A stretch of 64,000 nt of DNA from contig CM070728.1 in the NCBI GenBank assembly GCA_036346275.1, positions 22,654,723 to 22,718,722 on the forward strand. The letters run 5' to 3'. Below are positions 1 through 11,891 of the stretch, piece after piece (position 1 is the first letter of the stretch; each line of letters begins with the position of its first letter). Source of the stretch: Otatea glauca (Eukaryota > Streptophyta > Magnoliopsida > Poales > Poaceae). The notes beneath the pieces were generated by a model. It was given only the letters and a program-made list of their open reading frames with translations. It was not told where the DNA came from and searched no databases. The translations under genes and the position numbers were made by a program.

Positions 1-628
1 CCAAATATCCCGTAGTTCATTTTTTTTAATAACTAGTAATCGAACGTCCAATCACTGTTTATTTTTCGGACGTGTCGGTACAATATTTTTTTTAACGTTT
101 GTAATATTTTTTTTCAACGTTTTCTAACCTCCTCATAGAGATTTTTTTTTTAAATATGGTCTCTTTTCAAATAGATTTGTGAATATAACTTTCTTCTTGA
201 TCACGGAAAGTATGACAGATGACACGTGTTACCTATCGTGCTTGAAGAGCTCGGTAGCTTTTTGGATAGCTGCTAAGCACAAGAAGCTCGATAGGGTTAT
301 TACTGAGCATCGGGAGCTCGGTAGGAGGCTAACACCTTAACACCACGCCGGGCATCGACGAGAAACAAAGGCTCGGTAGAAAGGCGGTGGCCTCGATGAT
401 GCGGTGGGCGTGGCGGTTGGTACGTCGTGGCCTTGGGCCATGGGACGGCGGCCTCAACGACGCGGCCACGGCCGGGCTTCACAGAGGTGAGCTCCAGAGC
501 ATCAAGTTGGCGATGTTCCAGGCAGCGAGGACAGGTATCGGCGACGTCCTCGGCATGGCTGTCTTTCTGGCGGCATCATGACACTAGATCATGCTTGTTT
601 GATGGAGATTAGATGAGTTAGTTCTTAA
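1..628. other. Intergenic, no gene supported
   Basis: AT-rich start, then GC-rich from about 340. Short open frames exist on both strands but show no recognisable domain. The stretch 247-381 holds four imperfect copies of the 10-mer agctcggtag (about 248, 284, 313 and 370). Confidence 0.5.
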
Positions 629-922
629 TTACCACCATGCATGACCGTAGCACGCCATGGTCTTAGACCTGTGAAGATGTCTCTTCTTATTGCTTCCTTC
701 CAGGTCGTCTAGTCGACGGATGCGCGAGATAGACCTCCAGGCCTCGAGCGTCGAGTCTTCAAGGGATTCCTCTCGCTTGCCGCTGCTAGCAGATCGCCTC
801 GCTGGGCGTTCCGTCGTCTCCGTATGCGTTCCCATGCTTGTGCCTCCGCCCTCCGCATCTGCGCCTCCTCATCTCGGTCTATCGATCTCGCCATACTGTT
901 GGTGGATGGGCGTCTTTTATAG
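629..922 (-). other. Possible short hypothetical transcript with TATA box
   Basis: On the minus strand a TATA-like CTATAAAAG lies at 914-922. Two overlapping open frames follow (894-709 and 835-629), both rich in Arg and Glu and of low complexity. The first ATG (894-892) lies only about 20 bases past the TATA box, so a normal transcript would start after it; the second frame starts further in. No family is recognised. This could be a decayed first exon or chance GC-rich open frame. Confidence 0.18.
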
Positions 923-929
923 GCAGACG

Positions 930-1545
930 TACACTAGGGTTCGACTTGTGTGCGAGCGTAACAGGGGCGTCGCATCTGTTCCTGGATTTTAGCTGGGTAA
1001 TCTCCACTTCTCCAGTAGATAAAGATAAGTTTAAACTCACCCCTGAATAGAGATTAACTGTTAAGTTTAAGCCTGCAAAGCTTACAACGACCCATGCACA
1101 TGTACAGCTCACTTGTGGGCCTAGGACGCTGTCCCATTTTTTCAATCAACAAAGATGGCTTTGTACTAGCCGACTGCCGACCTTTGATTTTTTTTTTTTT
1201 TGAAAACAGCGACCTTTGATTTTCTAGAGTGCGTATATTTTAAATAGAGAGTAATCCGTTTGAAGCTCCGTGATTTTTACAATAAATCCCTCTAAATGAG
1301 TTTAACATTAGATATGTTACACGTAAAAAAATATTTCACAACACGTATGGTCCGCACGTCGGAGTCTTGCTTCAAAAAATTGTGTACACTGTATGCTGCT
1401 CTTACACCGCATATCAATAGTTATTGACTGATACGTGGGTCATTGTCTCTTCACTTTATTTTTTCATTTAATGATTTTTTTTACAAAAAATTCATCAAAC
1501 AATGATAACCACAAACAACAACACATACATAGAGATGTGTGTATA
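930..1545. other. Intergenic, nothing recognised
   Basis: AT-rich sequence with no long open frame and no repeat structure that I could identify. Confidence 0.5.
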
Positions 1546-1804
1546 TGCTTCCTCTGTCCTGCGATATAACCCTATTTTTGGGAAGAAGCGCCTTCTCAAA
1601 GTCTATTGTAGAGATCAAAGTGTAGTTATTGTAATATTTTCACCATATAACTCTCTTTTAATGATGACAAAATAGATGAGTAGTTGTATTATGTCAATTT
1701 AATAGGAGCATGCATGGTCCAATAACATTAGCTCTCTCTTAGATTTAGTATTTGTACGATCTATGCATATAATGAGTTCTGAGCTTATATCGCGGAATGG
1801 AAGC
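1546..1804. mobile_element. Stowaway-like MITE, degenerate
   Basis: The left end (gcttcctctgtcctgcgatata) and the reverse complement of the right end (gcttccattccgcgatataa) form an imperfect terminal inverted repeat of about 22 bases. The core resembles the CTCCGTCC-type ends common in grass Stowaway elements. TA lies near both borders. The length, about 260 bp, fits a non-coding MITE. Confidence 0.55.
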
Positions 1805-2038
1805 TAGTATGGTTTGGACATGCTTCGACAGCTTACACAAACGAACACATGATATACATTGCTCAGTTGTCACAGTCGATGACATCTGAAAGGGAACTGG
1901 GCACCTCCTCCAGAAGGCCAGCCCTGGGGCCTGCCTCTGAGGTTATTGCTGTAACATGGAACAACACGTACGTACAGTACACTACACACACGAGCCAACA
2001 GGATAGCATATAAAGGGCGAGGCAAGCTCATGTTCTTC

Positions 2039-3031
2039 TTACGCAACCATCGTCTTGGTGAAGCAGGCGTCCTTAACTACGCAGTCCGCGAAGCAGGCAA
2101 CCGGATTAGAGTTCAGGACGCACTTGATTGCGCAGACGATCAAGCAGTTCTGGCATGCCGGCGTGCAGATGTCGCCGACGTTGTCGGCATTAAGGCTCAG
2201 CTTCTCGGCGAGGTCGTGCTCCATGAGCTCCTGCAGCAGCGCGCCGGCAGCAGCGTCCTGGCCCGGCGATGCATGGGCTGTCATCTGCGATCCGACGCAC
2301 ATAACCAGCATGCAGATGGCGAACTTTTTCAAAAATAATATATTTTTTTATTCAAATTGCAAAAATATACCTCCATCGCCCTCTGAATGGGCGACAGGGG
2401 CTACAGAGGCCTTTGTCGCCCTCTGAATGGGAGATATTGGCACTTGTCGCCCTCTGAATAGGCGACATGTCTCCTTTCTTGTAGCCAGTTTGTAAATAAA
2501 ATCATAACTTTTTCATACGATCTCGGATAGAGATGAACTTTATATGAAAATTATAGCTCTCGACGATATCTACAACTTTGGCATACAATTGTTTTTCATT
2601 TGAATCCATTTAGATAGCCAAAAACGAGATAGAAGTTTTAGATCTAGTTTAGATCTGATTATTAGATCTAAACATTACATCCCGTTTTTGGCCATCGAAA
2701 TGGATTCAAATGAAAAAAAAAATTGATACCAAAGTTGTAGATATCGTCGAGAGATACAATTTTCATATAAAGTTCATCTCCATCCGAGATCATATGAAAA
2801 AGTTATGATTTTCTTTACAAATTGGCTACAGGAAAGGAGACATGTCGTCCATTCAGAGAGCGACAAATGCCAATATCGCCCATTCAGAGAGCGACAGAGG
2901 CCTCTGTAGCCTTTGTCGCCCATTCAGAGGGCGACGGAGGTATATTTTTGTAATTTGAATAAAAAAATGTATTATTTTTAAAAAAAAATTCTGCAGATGG
3001 CAGCCATTTTCAGTGCGGCAGCAGAAGCCAT
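2039..3031 (-). pseudogene. Small secreted cysteine-rich peptide gene, copy 1, split by a transposon
   Basis: The 3' part (2,310-2,039) is open and encodes a mature region with cysteine spacing C-x3-C-x2-C-x3-C-x3-C followed by three more cysteines, ending at a stop by 2,039. The start codon and the first codons of a signal peptide lie on the far side of a 671-bp insertion: ATG at 3,031-3,029, beginning MASAAALKMAA. The insertion falls inside the signal peptide and no ATG is supplied from inside the element in frame, so the present locus should not make the normal precursor. The copy at 48,849-49,193 has the same start, signal region and spacing of the first five cysteines. The family is not identified; secretion and a defence or signalling role are inferred only from the signal peptide and cysteines. 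Confidence 0.8.
2321..2991. mobile_element. Foldback Mutator-like MITE with 10-bp target duplication
   Basis: The two halves are long imperfect inverted repeats: outer A/T-rich ends, then a subterminal block with repeated cgccctctgaatgggcgac units, then a shared inner segment around the centre near 2,650. The direct repeat tgcagatggc flanks it at 2,311-2,320 and 2,992-3,001. Long inverted repeats plus a 9-11 bp target duplication are typical of Mutator-like elements. It has no coding capacity and would fold into a near full-length hairpin. Confidence 0.9.
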
Positions 3032-3141
3032 TGCAAGCTAACTTGATTGCGACGAGATGGTGCTAATGTAATTAAAAGTTTATAACTAGATGATCGATCG
3101 GTAGCTAGATGTGAGATGCGACTTGAAGTAGTAAGGCTTTG

Positions 3142-3151
3142 CTATTTATAG
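3142..3151 (-). promoter_or_regulatory. TATA box of cysteine-rich peptide copy 1
   Basis: CTATAAATAG on the minus strand, about 110 bases upstream of the ancestral ATG at 3,031. The copy-2 locus has the matching element at 49,278-49,287 and a similar leader, including the cgcatctcac motif, so the promoter is conserved between the copies. Confidence 0.7.
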
Positions 3152-3435
3152 AGAGCAAATTGTTCCTGTACCTACGTCGGTAATATAGAGGCTTGGACTT
3201 CTGAAGAAGATATAACCAATAGCTAGTTAAATGGAATGCTGCTCTATAGTCCAGGAAGCAATCCAATGATCGATCCATGATATAGATGTTTTCACCAAAC
3301 TACATCACATGCATACTAGTGAAATAGCCTCTATCATTCATACTTTAATATTTGTGTAATTTTTAAATAGTGATGCATAGAAGCACCTCCCTAAAATTAA
3401 ACAAGGTGTCATCTTCACCAATGCGTTTTAAGTTC
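3152..3435. other. Upstream intergenic DNA
   Basis: AT-rich, no gene or repeat recognised. Confidence 0.4.
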
Positions 3436-3439
3436 AATT

Positions 3440-4760
3440 TTGAAGATTCAGAATCACCGGTTATCAAGAGATTTGATGAAGCTCTTTGAGATCATTGGCT
3501 TAACGAGTGAACCGTACATACAGCTAATCAAATCTGAGCTTTTCTTTCAAATTTATCACGGGTACTATTAACTGGTCAACTGCAAGCAAGTTTGCTTGTT
3601 GCTAAGTTGTTTGTTTCCTCTGAGGAAATGCTTTCTACGATGGTCTTAGGATATTACGATGGATGAGTGAACAGAGAAACATACCACAAGCTAGTTAGTC
3701 GGTATATTACACATTTACAGTACCGAGTGCCAGCTACATGGCTCTGTTTACCAACGGTTTACGGCACGTTTGGAATGGAAGAATTTTACGAGAAACAAAA
3801 AAATTCTCCAAAACTCCTAGATTACAAGCAGGCCTTACAGAGGTGCCGGGTGAATTGTATACAAGAACCTTGTACCTACCTACTGTTCAGCTATGAACTG
3901 CTCATTCACTCGTACTTGGTCAACATCAAAAACTATATTAATTTTGGGTGTTCCGGTCATCACTGGCGATAGCAACGGTGCCCATTTCTCGGAAGTCAGA
4001 AGAAAAAGGAAATCTGAAAGCAGGACAAGATATCCTAGTTAATTAGGACAACTCAAAAGAAAAAGCAAGGATCGAAAATTTGTTTTGAAATAGTGGCAGG
4101 AGCTCTGCCATTTATTGTAGCAGGAGAGGGAAACAATTTCTTACAAAGAGTCCACAACAGAGAGTTAAAATCATGATAAAAGGTACAGGAAATCTTTGGC
4201 AAAGAAAATTTAGCTCAACATCTGGACCTCATTTTGACAAGATTGCAACCTTCCTTCCCCGATCCTGTCATACTTTTCTCCCCGAAAATGATAGGAATAT
4301 TCTTCTGGCAAAATTTCTAGAGTAGAAGCTAGAAGAATAGACGTAAATGATGCTGACTACTTACTGTTGTTTCAATTTTAGTGATTAATTGAAGCCTCTG
4401 AACCATAAAGTAGTTTGTGCCAACTGCCAACCCAAGCATGGCTGTTAATTTGAAGCGACTTTGAGCCATTCAGATAAGTAACAATAGTATAGTGCGACAA
4501 TGTTGTTCAGCTACCCATTGACAGGCACCTCTGAAAGGAAATTACTGACGGAAAACTAAAGCTGTCGTATTGAAATTTAAGAGAAGCAACAAGAAGATGA
4601 CTATAGAAGATGCGTGGAAAGTGCGAAAGCAAACGTAGCAAATTTTCAGCCGAAAGAGAGAATCGTCAATAAGTCAATTAAGCAACTATGCAACGTGCTA
4701 CTTACATCTAACGTCGCACGTTACACTTTTGAACATCAACATTCACACGAACTTGATCAT
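3440..4760. repeat. Duplicated block A
   Basis: Diverged copy of block B (22,580-23,330, 26,110-26,217 and 41,053-41,245). Shared landmarks in the same order: the ggtcaactgcaagcaagttt stretch (3,575 and 22,710), the atggatgag..gaacagagaaa stretch (3,660 and 22,822), agagtagaag..agaatagacgta (4,320 and 23,143), and gagaagcaacaagaagatga (4,580; diverged counterpart 41,065). Open frames inside (for example 3,667-3,972 and 4,614-4,919) have no recognisable domain. Block A lacks the Helitron and the 23.3-26.1 kb insertion found in block B. Confidence 0.75.
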
Positions 4761-4918
4761 GAGATATCTTGTGAAGTAGGAGGGAAACAGCAGCAGAAGT
4801 TTGTCCTGACCCTTTTACCAGGACACAAAAGTCCATGCAAGCGGGCTCGCCTCCAAGTCTCAAGAGGAAAAAGATTAGTAACTACTCTCTCAGTGCAACT
4901 TTACGCAGCGTATTTTTA

Positions 4919-5140
4919 AATAATTTTGTTCATAAATATAAAGCATATTTCATGTTTCAATATAAATTAGTGTGATGTTCACTTTATGTCACTAATAAAT
5001 ATATATATTTACTTCTCTACATTCATGTATTGAATGTAGTGCTTAAAGATAGTAATTATAGGTAGTCTAGTCATTTTTAATATCTCTTTCATCTATATGC
5101 TAAGAGAAAATACGTCATATAAATTTGGACCGAGGGAGTA
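4919..5140. mobile_element. Probable Stowaway-like MITE, one clear end
   Basis: The right end reads ggaccgagggagta, the reverse complement of the usual tactccctcggtcc terminus. The left end is degraded and not certain. The inside is AT-rich and non-coding. Confidence 0.35.
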
Positions 5141-5214
5141 GGTGAAAGCAGCAATAGAGCCATGTTCTGGGATATATTTATGCAGCCTACTGATGTAATG
5201 CTTGGTGTGATTGT

Positions 5215-6301
5215 TGTAGGAGAATGGGTAAGCTACTCTAGCACAAACTAAAATTTTTCTACCGCGTAACCAAGGAACCACTGTAAGTTATAGATTACAG
5301 AATTACCATTAGACGCGCAGACTCGTACCGGAAGTAGAGTCGATGTAGCACATTGGTGTGGTTGAAGTCGTACTAGCCTCACGCCACCTCCAACAGTTCC
5401 TCATGACCATCATAGGTTGCAGATCATCCTAGCATTGAAGCCTCGCAACAACACCTCCAAGGTATCCACACGTACGGGCAGGAACGCCACACGCTGGAGT
5501 GCTAGCGCCGGCTGCGCGATTTTGGACGAAGGAGGTGTGGCGGCCAAGATTTTGGGAATTTCAAATTCCTTTTTTGTCTCTTAACTCTTTATATAGAAAG
5601 GCCCATTAGAAACTTGAAACCCATTAGAATTTGGAACACCATCCGAATTAAGTCCTAACCCTTTAAGCGTGCGACCCTACAGGTCCACGCATACTTGAAC
5701 ATGGCATAAGTACTCTTATTCGACCATTAACCAGTAACTTTCTCTAGCAGGACGTGCCAACTCTCAAGTAGATGTAAAGATCACATTGGACGAACCTTAT
5801 CAATGCTTAGTTATATGCATTTCCCTTTGCTTCATTGAATCGGTCAAACTCAAGGCAAGTATGTATCATCCTTGTTTAGTTAGTTCGATCACTCTTTCTC
5901 GAATACGTGACTCGGAATCCCTGATTACGGTTAGCTCTTTAACCGCGAGTAGCATAGCCATGCATTTTCGAAATCTGATCACTCGAGAGGCCTAGAGATA
6001 TCTCTCCCGTTGTATGGAAGAGCAAATCTCATCTTGATCGACAATGCCTCGCAGCATGCTTCACGATAAATCTGAAGCTACTTTTATAACTACCCAGTTA
6101 CGGAATAGCGTTTGGCAACCTCTACGTAAGGCATTACAAATCTCGAGTACATGCGTCAACCTCAAGTTTAAAGATATAACATACATATTATATATGAGAC
6201 TAACTGATGACAAGTAAGATTACAACGTTCTTGCAATGTCTCAAGGTGGATCGATCAAACTCCATATTCTCTAACATGCATGCGTCCATATTATTAGTTA
6301 G
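5215..6301 (-). mobile_element. Copia-type solo LTR, left part
   Basis: Part of one LTR in minus orientation, continued at 18,471-18,725. On the minus strand it begins TGTTGGAGATATGCCCTAG, a start typical of grass Copia (Angela/BARE-like) LTRs, and ends CTCCTACA at 5,215. A 5-bp target duplication, ATTGT, flanks the whole at 5,210-5,214 and 18,726-18,730. No internal Copia domain is present, so this is a solo LTR of about 1.34 kb once the nested Gypsy element is removed. Confidence 0.8.
6297..6301. repeat. Target duplication GTTAG, left copy
   Basis: 5-bp direct repeat flanking the Gypsy element; the right copy is 18,466-18,470. It lies inside the Copia solo LTR. Confidence 0.9.
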
Positions 6302-6956
6302 TGTTTGCACCAAAATTTGGTAAGTATAGTCAAATCGGCAATAAAGTCAGACACGTGGAAATTGACGGACAGGATTGGAAAGATTTGAAGGTAATTGGTA
6401 ACAGCAAGATCTTTAAGAAACAACCGTCCGAGATAAGGCCGATACGAATCAGGACTTGAAACGTGTTGTAAAAGGATACGATCGGACCGATGGGTATAAA
6501 AGGAGGGTCGAAACAAACTGCAATGGATCCAACACAATACAATCAGCCAGCCTTTATTTTTCTTACTTTTTCCTGTCGACTAGGAGTAGCCCTTGTAATT
6601 TAGTCTTTGTAATCGATTTTGATCAATAAAGTTGCGCATCGCCGATTGTTGATCTTCATCAATTACGCCCCAGGTTTGATTTGTTCTGATTTTGTTGCAC
6701 ATCGCCTTCTTTAGAATCGATCTACCTTTATCCTCTGATTAGCCTTAATCGGCTAATTAGACTTACCTTGTTACTTTGATCTTGATCGGCTTCAAGCTGA
6801 TTGAGTTTAAGCCGATTGATCTTCACGATCGACTTTGTGTGAATTTTATATTTTTACCTTGTCGATTATATGTCAAATCGACTGGCACACTCTGAACCCG
6901 GTGTTCGTCTGGTGTGCTGTTGTCAGAAACCCTACATCAAGTTTTTGACGCCAACA
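6302..6956 (+). repeat. Gypsy 5' LTR
   Basis: Starts TGTTTGCACC and ends GACGCCAACA. It contains gggtataaaag (about 6,490), a likely TATA box, and the gatcaataaag polyadenylation-like site near 6,622. Nearly identical to 17,812-18,465. Confidence 0.93.
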
Positions 6957-6981
6957 CACTCTTGGCACGCCCAGTGGGACC
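6957..6981 (+). other. Primer-binding region
   Basis: Directly after the 5' LTR comes cactcttggcacgcccagtg, the expected place of the tRNA primer-binding site. The tRNA is not assigned. Confidence 0.5.
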
Positions 6982-9097
6982 ATGTCTTCATCAGGAAAGT
7001 CGATTCCGCCATCCGATCTCAACGCAGAAGCCATAATCGTCCCAACAATGGACGATTTGACTGCAGAACAACGTCAAGAGATTGAAGCTTGGAAGACTGC
7101 ATTGGAGGAGATGATGCTAAGCTGTTATCAGAAAACTAGACGCGGCGTCACTCAAAAACCCGCCCTGCCGACGGTCAACGCCCTGGGAGAGGCGGGTGTC
7201 ACAGAACCGGTAAGCCGATATCTGCCTGCTCAAGCTGAACTATCGGCTATGATTAATCAGTCCGTGCACCACGCCTTAATAAACCAATCATCGGCTCTTG
7301 TGACAACGCTTAAGCCGATGATAGCAAATAGTGTTAAAATTATAGCCCAAGAGTTAGCCTCGTCAGGTAGTATGCTGGACCCATTGCAGGCTCTGCCGAA
7401 TTATCCTGTTTTTTCAGTAGCACAAAATACGCAGAGCACAACAGCCGATCCTAAACTATCGGCTATAACCTCACCCCCTACCATGATGCCTACTCAGCCG
7501 ACCATAATATTGCCTAACGACCCTCGACCAAGTGGGGTGAGCCATTACCACGCATACACTGACGCCGCTAAGTTAGACGCATCAACAAGTCTGCCGCCGT
7601 CAGCTCCGTTCTATGCTTTTCTACAATCGGTTTCACAGCCGATTGGGCCTGAAAGATACCCGCATGAACCTACCCTGCCTAGAAATCCAGGTCCGCATAG
7701 GGTAGTAACTTATTCAGAGCCTTTCGTCCCAATACCGTAACCTCAAGTCGGGCATAATAGGTATGATTAGTATACTGTGTGTCGCCGACTCAAAGATAAT
7801 TGGCAACCCGAGTTTGCACTCGGGGCGTAATGCCAACTATGATCAACATTATCAAGGTTCTGCGGTGCCAATGGCCGATAATTTAAACTGGCCGACCAAA
7901 TCTCCATTGCCTTGAGGGACCAATTCGCATACACCGAAGGGAAGGTTATCGACATGTAAAGTCGATCCGATTACATAGATCGATGCCTTACCCCACAATT
8001 TGAGTCCCGGATTTTGCAAAATTCTCCGGTGACGACTCAACTACTACTCTAGAACACATCGACGCTTTATCGCTCAATGCGCGGCGGCTCGATTCGATGG
8101 ATCAAAATAAGACTATTCCGTTGTCACTGCTCAGGCGCCTTTACTTGGTTTACTTGTTTGCCTCCGAATTCGGTCCACTTATGGAACGATTTGGAAAGCC
8201 GATTCCACGAATATTTTTCTCGGAAGTTTAGAACTAAGGATTTCGACCTAAGTTCGTTCGCGAGATTTGGAGAATCGGTAACCGATTACATTAAGAGGTT
8301 CAGAGAAATTAGAAACCAATGTTTTAGTGTCACGTTGCCCGACAACCAACTTGCAGATTTGGCTTTTCAAGGATTAATTTCACCACTTAGAGAGAAGTTT
8401 GGAGGGCAAGAGTTCAATGATTTAAGTCATCTGCTTCATCGTGTATCGGTTCAGGAAAGCCGATTCCCAGATAATAAAGCATTTAAAGATAGATTTAAAA
8501 AAACGGCAATAAAAAAAGGATAAAGTTAAAGTCAATATGGTGGATTATTGCCCAAGCGATTCTTCGGAGGATGATGAAGCAAAAATAAATATAGCCGAAT
8601 GGGTAAAAGGGTCTAAAAAGTCCCTAGTTTGTTCTTGGCTAAAGCCGACTAGAAATAAGTCGGAAGTTAAGTATGCCTTTGATGTTTCCAAATGTGATCG
8701 TATTTTTGATTTATTATTAAAAGAAAAGATAATACGATTGCCTGTGGGACATATTATACCATCAGCTGACGAGATCAAGAAACGCAGATATTGCAAGTGG
8801 CATCACTCTTTTTCTCACAATACTAACGACTGTAATATTCTTCGTCAACAGATCCAATCGGCTATTGAAAATGGTCGGCTAAAATTTGCTGATGAGCCGA
8901 CCATGCAAGTTGACGCTGATCCGTTCCCAATTAACATGGTTCAATGTTCGGCTAAAGGAAAGGAGCCGATGCATGATGAGCCAAAGAAGGATCGCAGTCA
9001 ATATTCATCGAATTCAAACGGCGGCCAGACGTTGAAAATTACGATTGGCTCATTACAAATAGAAGCCGGCCACGAAGGAAAAATTCGAGACCATTAA
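6982..9097 (+). pseudogene. Gypsy gag, broken
   Basis: Structural protein of the retrotransposon particle. Three open pieces: 6,982-7,740 (252 residues, starts MSSSGKSIPP), 8,077-8,523 and 8,537-9,097. The middle piece carries the retrotransposon gag core, with WNDLESRFHEYFSRK and then FARFGESVTDYIKRFREIRNQ. The last piece has Cys and His residues in YCKWHHSFSHNTNDCNILR, a zinc-binding-like cluster seen in Tat-type Gag. The pieces are separated by stops and frame changes, including a degraded stretch at 7,741-8,076, so no full Gag is made. Confidence 0.85.
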
Positions 9098-9115
9098 ACC
9101 TAAGGGAAATCCTCG

Positions 9116-9715
9116 GTGGGTAAATGGTACAAAGTGAAAAATCGCTTATCAAGGCAATCGCCAAAAGACCGGACCAACGTTTTACAATTGATGGAGAAAT
9201 ACAAAAGAATGAGTAGTCGACCACGATATCCTGCTCGCCGGTCGGATAATTTATATCACACCGAAAATGTGGAGAGGGCCCATAGAAGATGTCCCTTTTG
9301 GCAGTTTTGTTGGGAAAGTGGAGTAGCACTACCATCTCTGTATACATGTCCGATGGAGCATTACCCCCGAGACGATTGGCCAAGACAATCGGCTAGAGAT
9401 AGGTTGTCCGGGCCGATTCGAGATCATGGACAGAGTTACAGGAGGCCTGTTTGTGAAAGAATATCTGAACCAAACCCGGTACCGGACCAGGTCGAAACAC
9501 GGAGGCCCAATTCAGACCAGGAAGATTTGGCTGGCCAGATGCGAAAGCCAATAGAGCCCAAGCCTAGGTGGTGTCCATCTGGCCTTAGCCGATCGCAGCG
9601 CAGACGGCTTCAGAGGCTAAGGACACAGGAGATCCGAGAAGCCAACACCGAAAAACAGAGAGATGAGACTTTCAATGAGCTTCGTCCGGTCAAGGTTGTC
9701 GAAAAAGAGTGGTGA
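9116..9715 (+). pseudogene. Gypsy gag-protease linker region
   Basis: Open frame of 199 residues, basic and Arg/Pro-rich (for example CPSGLSRSQRRRLQRLR), between gag and protease. It contains spaced Cys residues (CPFWQFC) but no firm domain. It is probably part of the original gag-pol frame, cut off by stops on both sides. Confidence 0.6.
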
Positions 9716-9745
9716 AGAAAGGAACAAACCGAGGAAGATTTTGAG

Positions 9746-10288
9746 TTGGCAGATGATCTAGATTCTCCTATGATTAGGGACGATACACCCCCAATGGACA
9801 TCAATATGGTGTTCACACTGCCGGCCGAATTCAAAATCAAAACTGAGTCGGCTAAGGAAACTTTTACTCAATCATGTTCAGGCGTTCAAAACGCCATCTT
9901 TGAAAAACCAAGAGATGATCATCGGCATCTGAAACCATTATATCTGAAAGGGTATATAAATGGGAAGCCGATATCAAGGATGCTGGTAGACGGTGGAGCC
10001 ACAATAAACTTGATGCCCTATACGACTTGCAAGAAACTGGGTAAGTCCGATGAAGACTTGATTAAAACTAACATGGTTTTAAACGACTTCACAGGCGATC
10101 CTACAGAAGCCAAAGGCGTCATGGTTACAGAACTGACCGTCGGCAGTAAAACTTTGCCGACTGCGTTTTTTGTTATTGACGCCAAAGGAAATTACGCTGT
10201 TCGCTTGGAAGAGATTGATTCACGCCAACTGCTGCATCCCGTCGACTATGCATCAAGCGCTCGTCCAATGGAATGGAGAGGAAGTTGA
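9746..10288 (+). pseudogene. Gypsy aspartic protease
   Basis: Retroviral-type aspartic protease that would process the polyprotein. The active-site loop reads VDGGATINLMP, with the usual D-S/T-G changed to D-G-G, followed by the expected hydrophobic strands (MVTELTVGSKTLPTAFFV). The frame then runs out and a second frame (10,170-10,751) covers the protease-RT connection. The D-G-G loop occurs in some plant Gypsy proteases, so it is not by itself proof of inactivity. Confidence 0.8.
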
Positions 10289-10779
10289 AATTTTCACGGC
10301 CAACACATCGCTCACATTGCCATGGCGCCCGACGCGAATTGGCAACATGAAGAAGCAGATGTATATCGGAAAGACACTAGAAGATTGCGATTTCATCTGC
10401 GTGAGCAAAACAGACTTATGCCGATCGGTGTCAAACTGCACGCTTGATCGAGCAAACGAAGTGCTACGCCGATGGGGACAAGAAAACAAGAAGACATTAC
10501 AAGACAAAATGCAAAGCTATCGGCAAACAACGGATAGCTATGAGGCTATAGAAGACTTTCAAGAGGTTGAAAAGTTGGGTCAAGGCTTTACGCCCACCGA
10601 TCCGCTTGAAGAAGTTGATATAGGTAGTGATGATAGAAAAGACCAACTTTTATTAGCGAAATTAGATGTAAAATATAAAGAGAAGTTAATCAAATTATTA
10701 GAGAATATAAAGATTGTTTTGCTTGGGAGTATCACGAGATGCTCGGTTTAAGCCGATAGTTGGTAGAACATCGGCTACC

Positions 10780-11513
10780 TATTAAGCAGGTTATCGGCCG
10801 CTTAAACAAGACTCTAGGCGCTTTAATCCGGCTCAGATAAAATTATAAAAGAAGAAATAGAGCAATTGTTGGAGGCTAAATTTATAAGACCTTGTCGATA
10901 TACTGAGTGGGTTTCCAACATTGTTCCAAATATGAAGAAAAACGGAAAACTTCGAGTATGTGTCGACTTTAGAGATTTGAATAAAGCGACACAAAAATGA
11001 ATACCCGATGCCGATAGCCGATATGCTTATCGATGTCGCATCGTGAATAAAATCATAAGTTTTCTAGATGGAAATGCCGGATACAACCAGATACTCATGG
11101 CCGAAGCCGATATACCAAAGACAGCTTTCAGATGTCCTGGAGCCATAGGTTTATTCGAGTGGACGGTTATGACTTTTGGCTTAAAAAATGCTGGGGCAAC
11201 ATATCAACGAGCCATGAACTTGATCTTTCATGACTTAATCGGTCACATCGTTGAAATATATATTGACGATGTCGTAGTAAAATCGGCAGATGATTTGCAG
11301 CATTTGGCCGATTTAAAAAAGGTTTTCCGGAACATAAGAGCACATGGCTTGAAGATGAATCCTTTCAAATGTGCGTTTGGCGTGTCGGCTGGGCAATTTT
11401 TAGGCTTTATGGTACATGAGAGAGGTATTGAGGTTAATCAAGCAAGAGTGAAAGCCATAGCCAACACCAAGCCGCCAGTATGCAAAAATGAATTGCAGAA
11501 GTTGATCGGCTAG
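10780..11513 (+). pseudogene. Gypsy reverse transcriptase
   Basis: The palm and fingers of reverse transcriptase can be read across two frames. The N-terminal part (about 10,845-11,006) gives WVSNIVPNMKKNGKLRVCVDFRDLNKAT; the open part 11,043-11,513 gives FLDGNAGYNQI, FGLKNAGATYQRAMN and the catalytic YIDDVVVKS. A stop occurs right after LNKATQK (around 11,000), then a frame change. After 11,513 the thumb is only traceable in fragments up to about 11,890. Confidence 0.88.
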
Positions 11514-11891
11514 ATTAATTATCTACGGAGGTTTATCTCAAACCTTTCCTACTAATTCGTGCTTTTACCTCACTGTTGAAATTGAAGGATAATCAAAAAT
11601 TTGTGTGGGGAGCCGATCAAAGAAAAGGCTTTTGATGATGTTAAAAATATTTGTCCGATCCCGCTTTTGTCGCACCATTTAAAAGGGTTCCTTTCGCACT
11701 ATATGTATCTACCAAGAGGAAACTATTGGAGCCGTTCTAGCACAAGAGGTTGATGGTAAGGAAAGAGTTATCTTTATTTAAGCCGACGACTACTTGATGC
11801 GAAGTCGTGCCCTTTCGCTGAGAAATTATGTTTATCTTTATATTTCTCATGCACGAAGTTAAGGCATTATATATTATCATCGGCTTGTAAG

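Noticed and set aside
2030..2426. Plus-strand frames over the cysteine-rich peptide
   Set aside because: The minus frame has the signal peptide and conserved cysteines; the plus frames run into the MITE.
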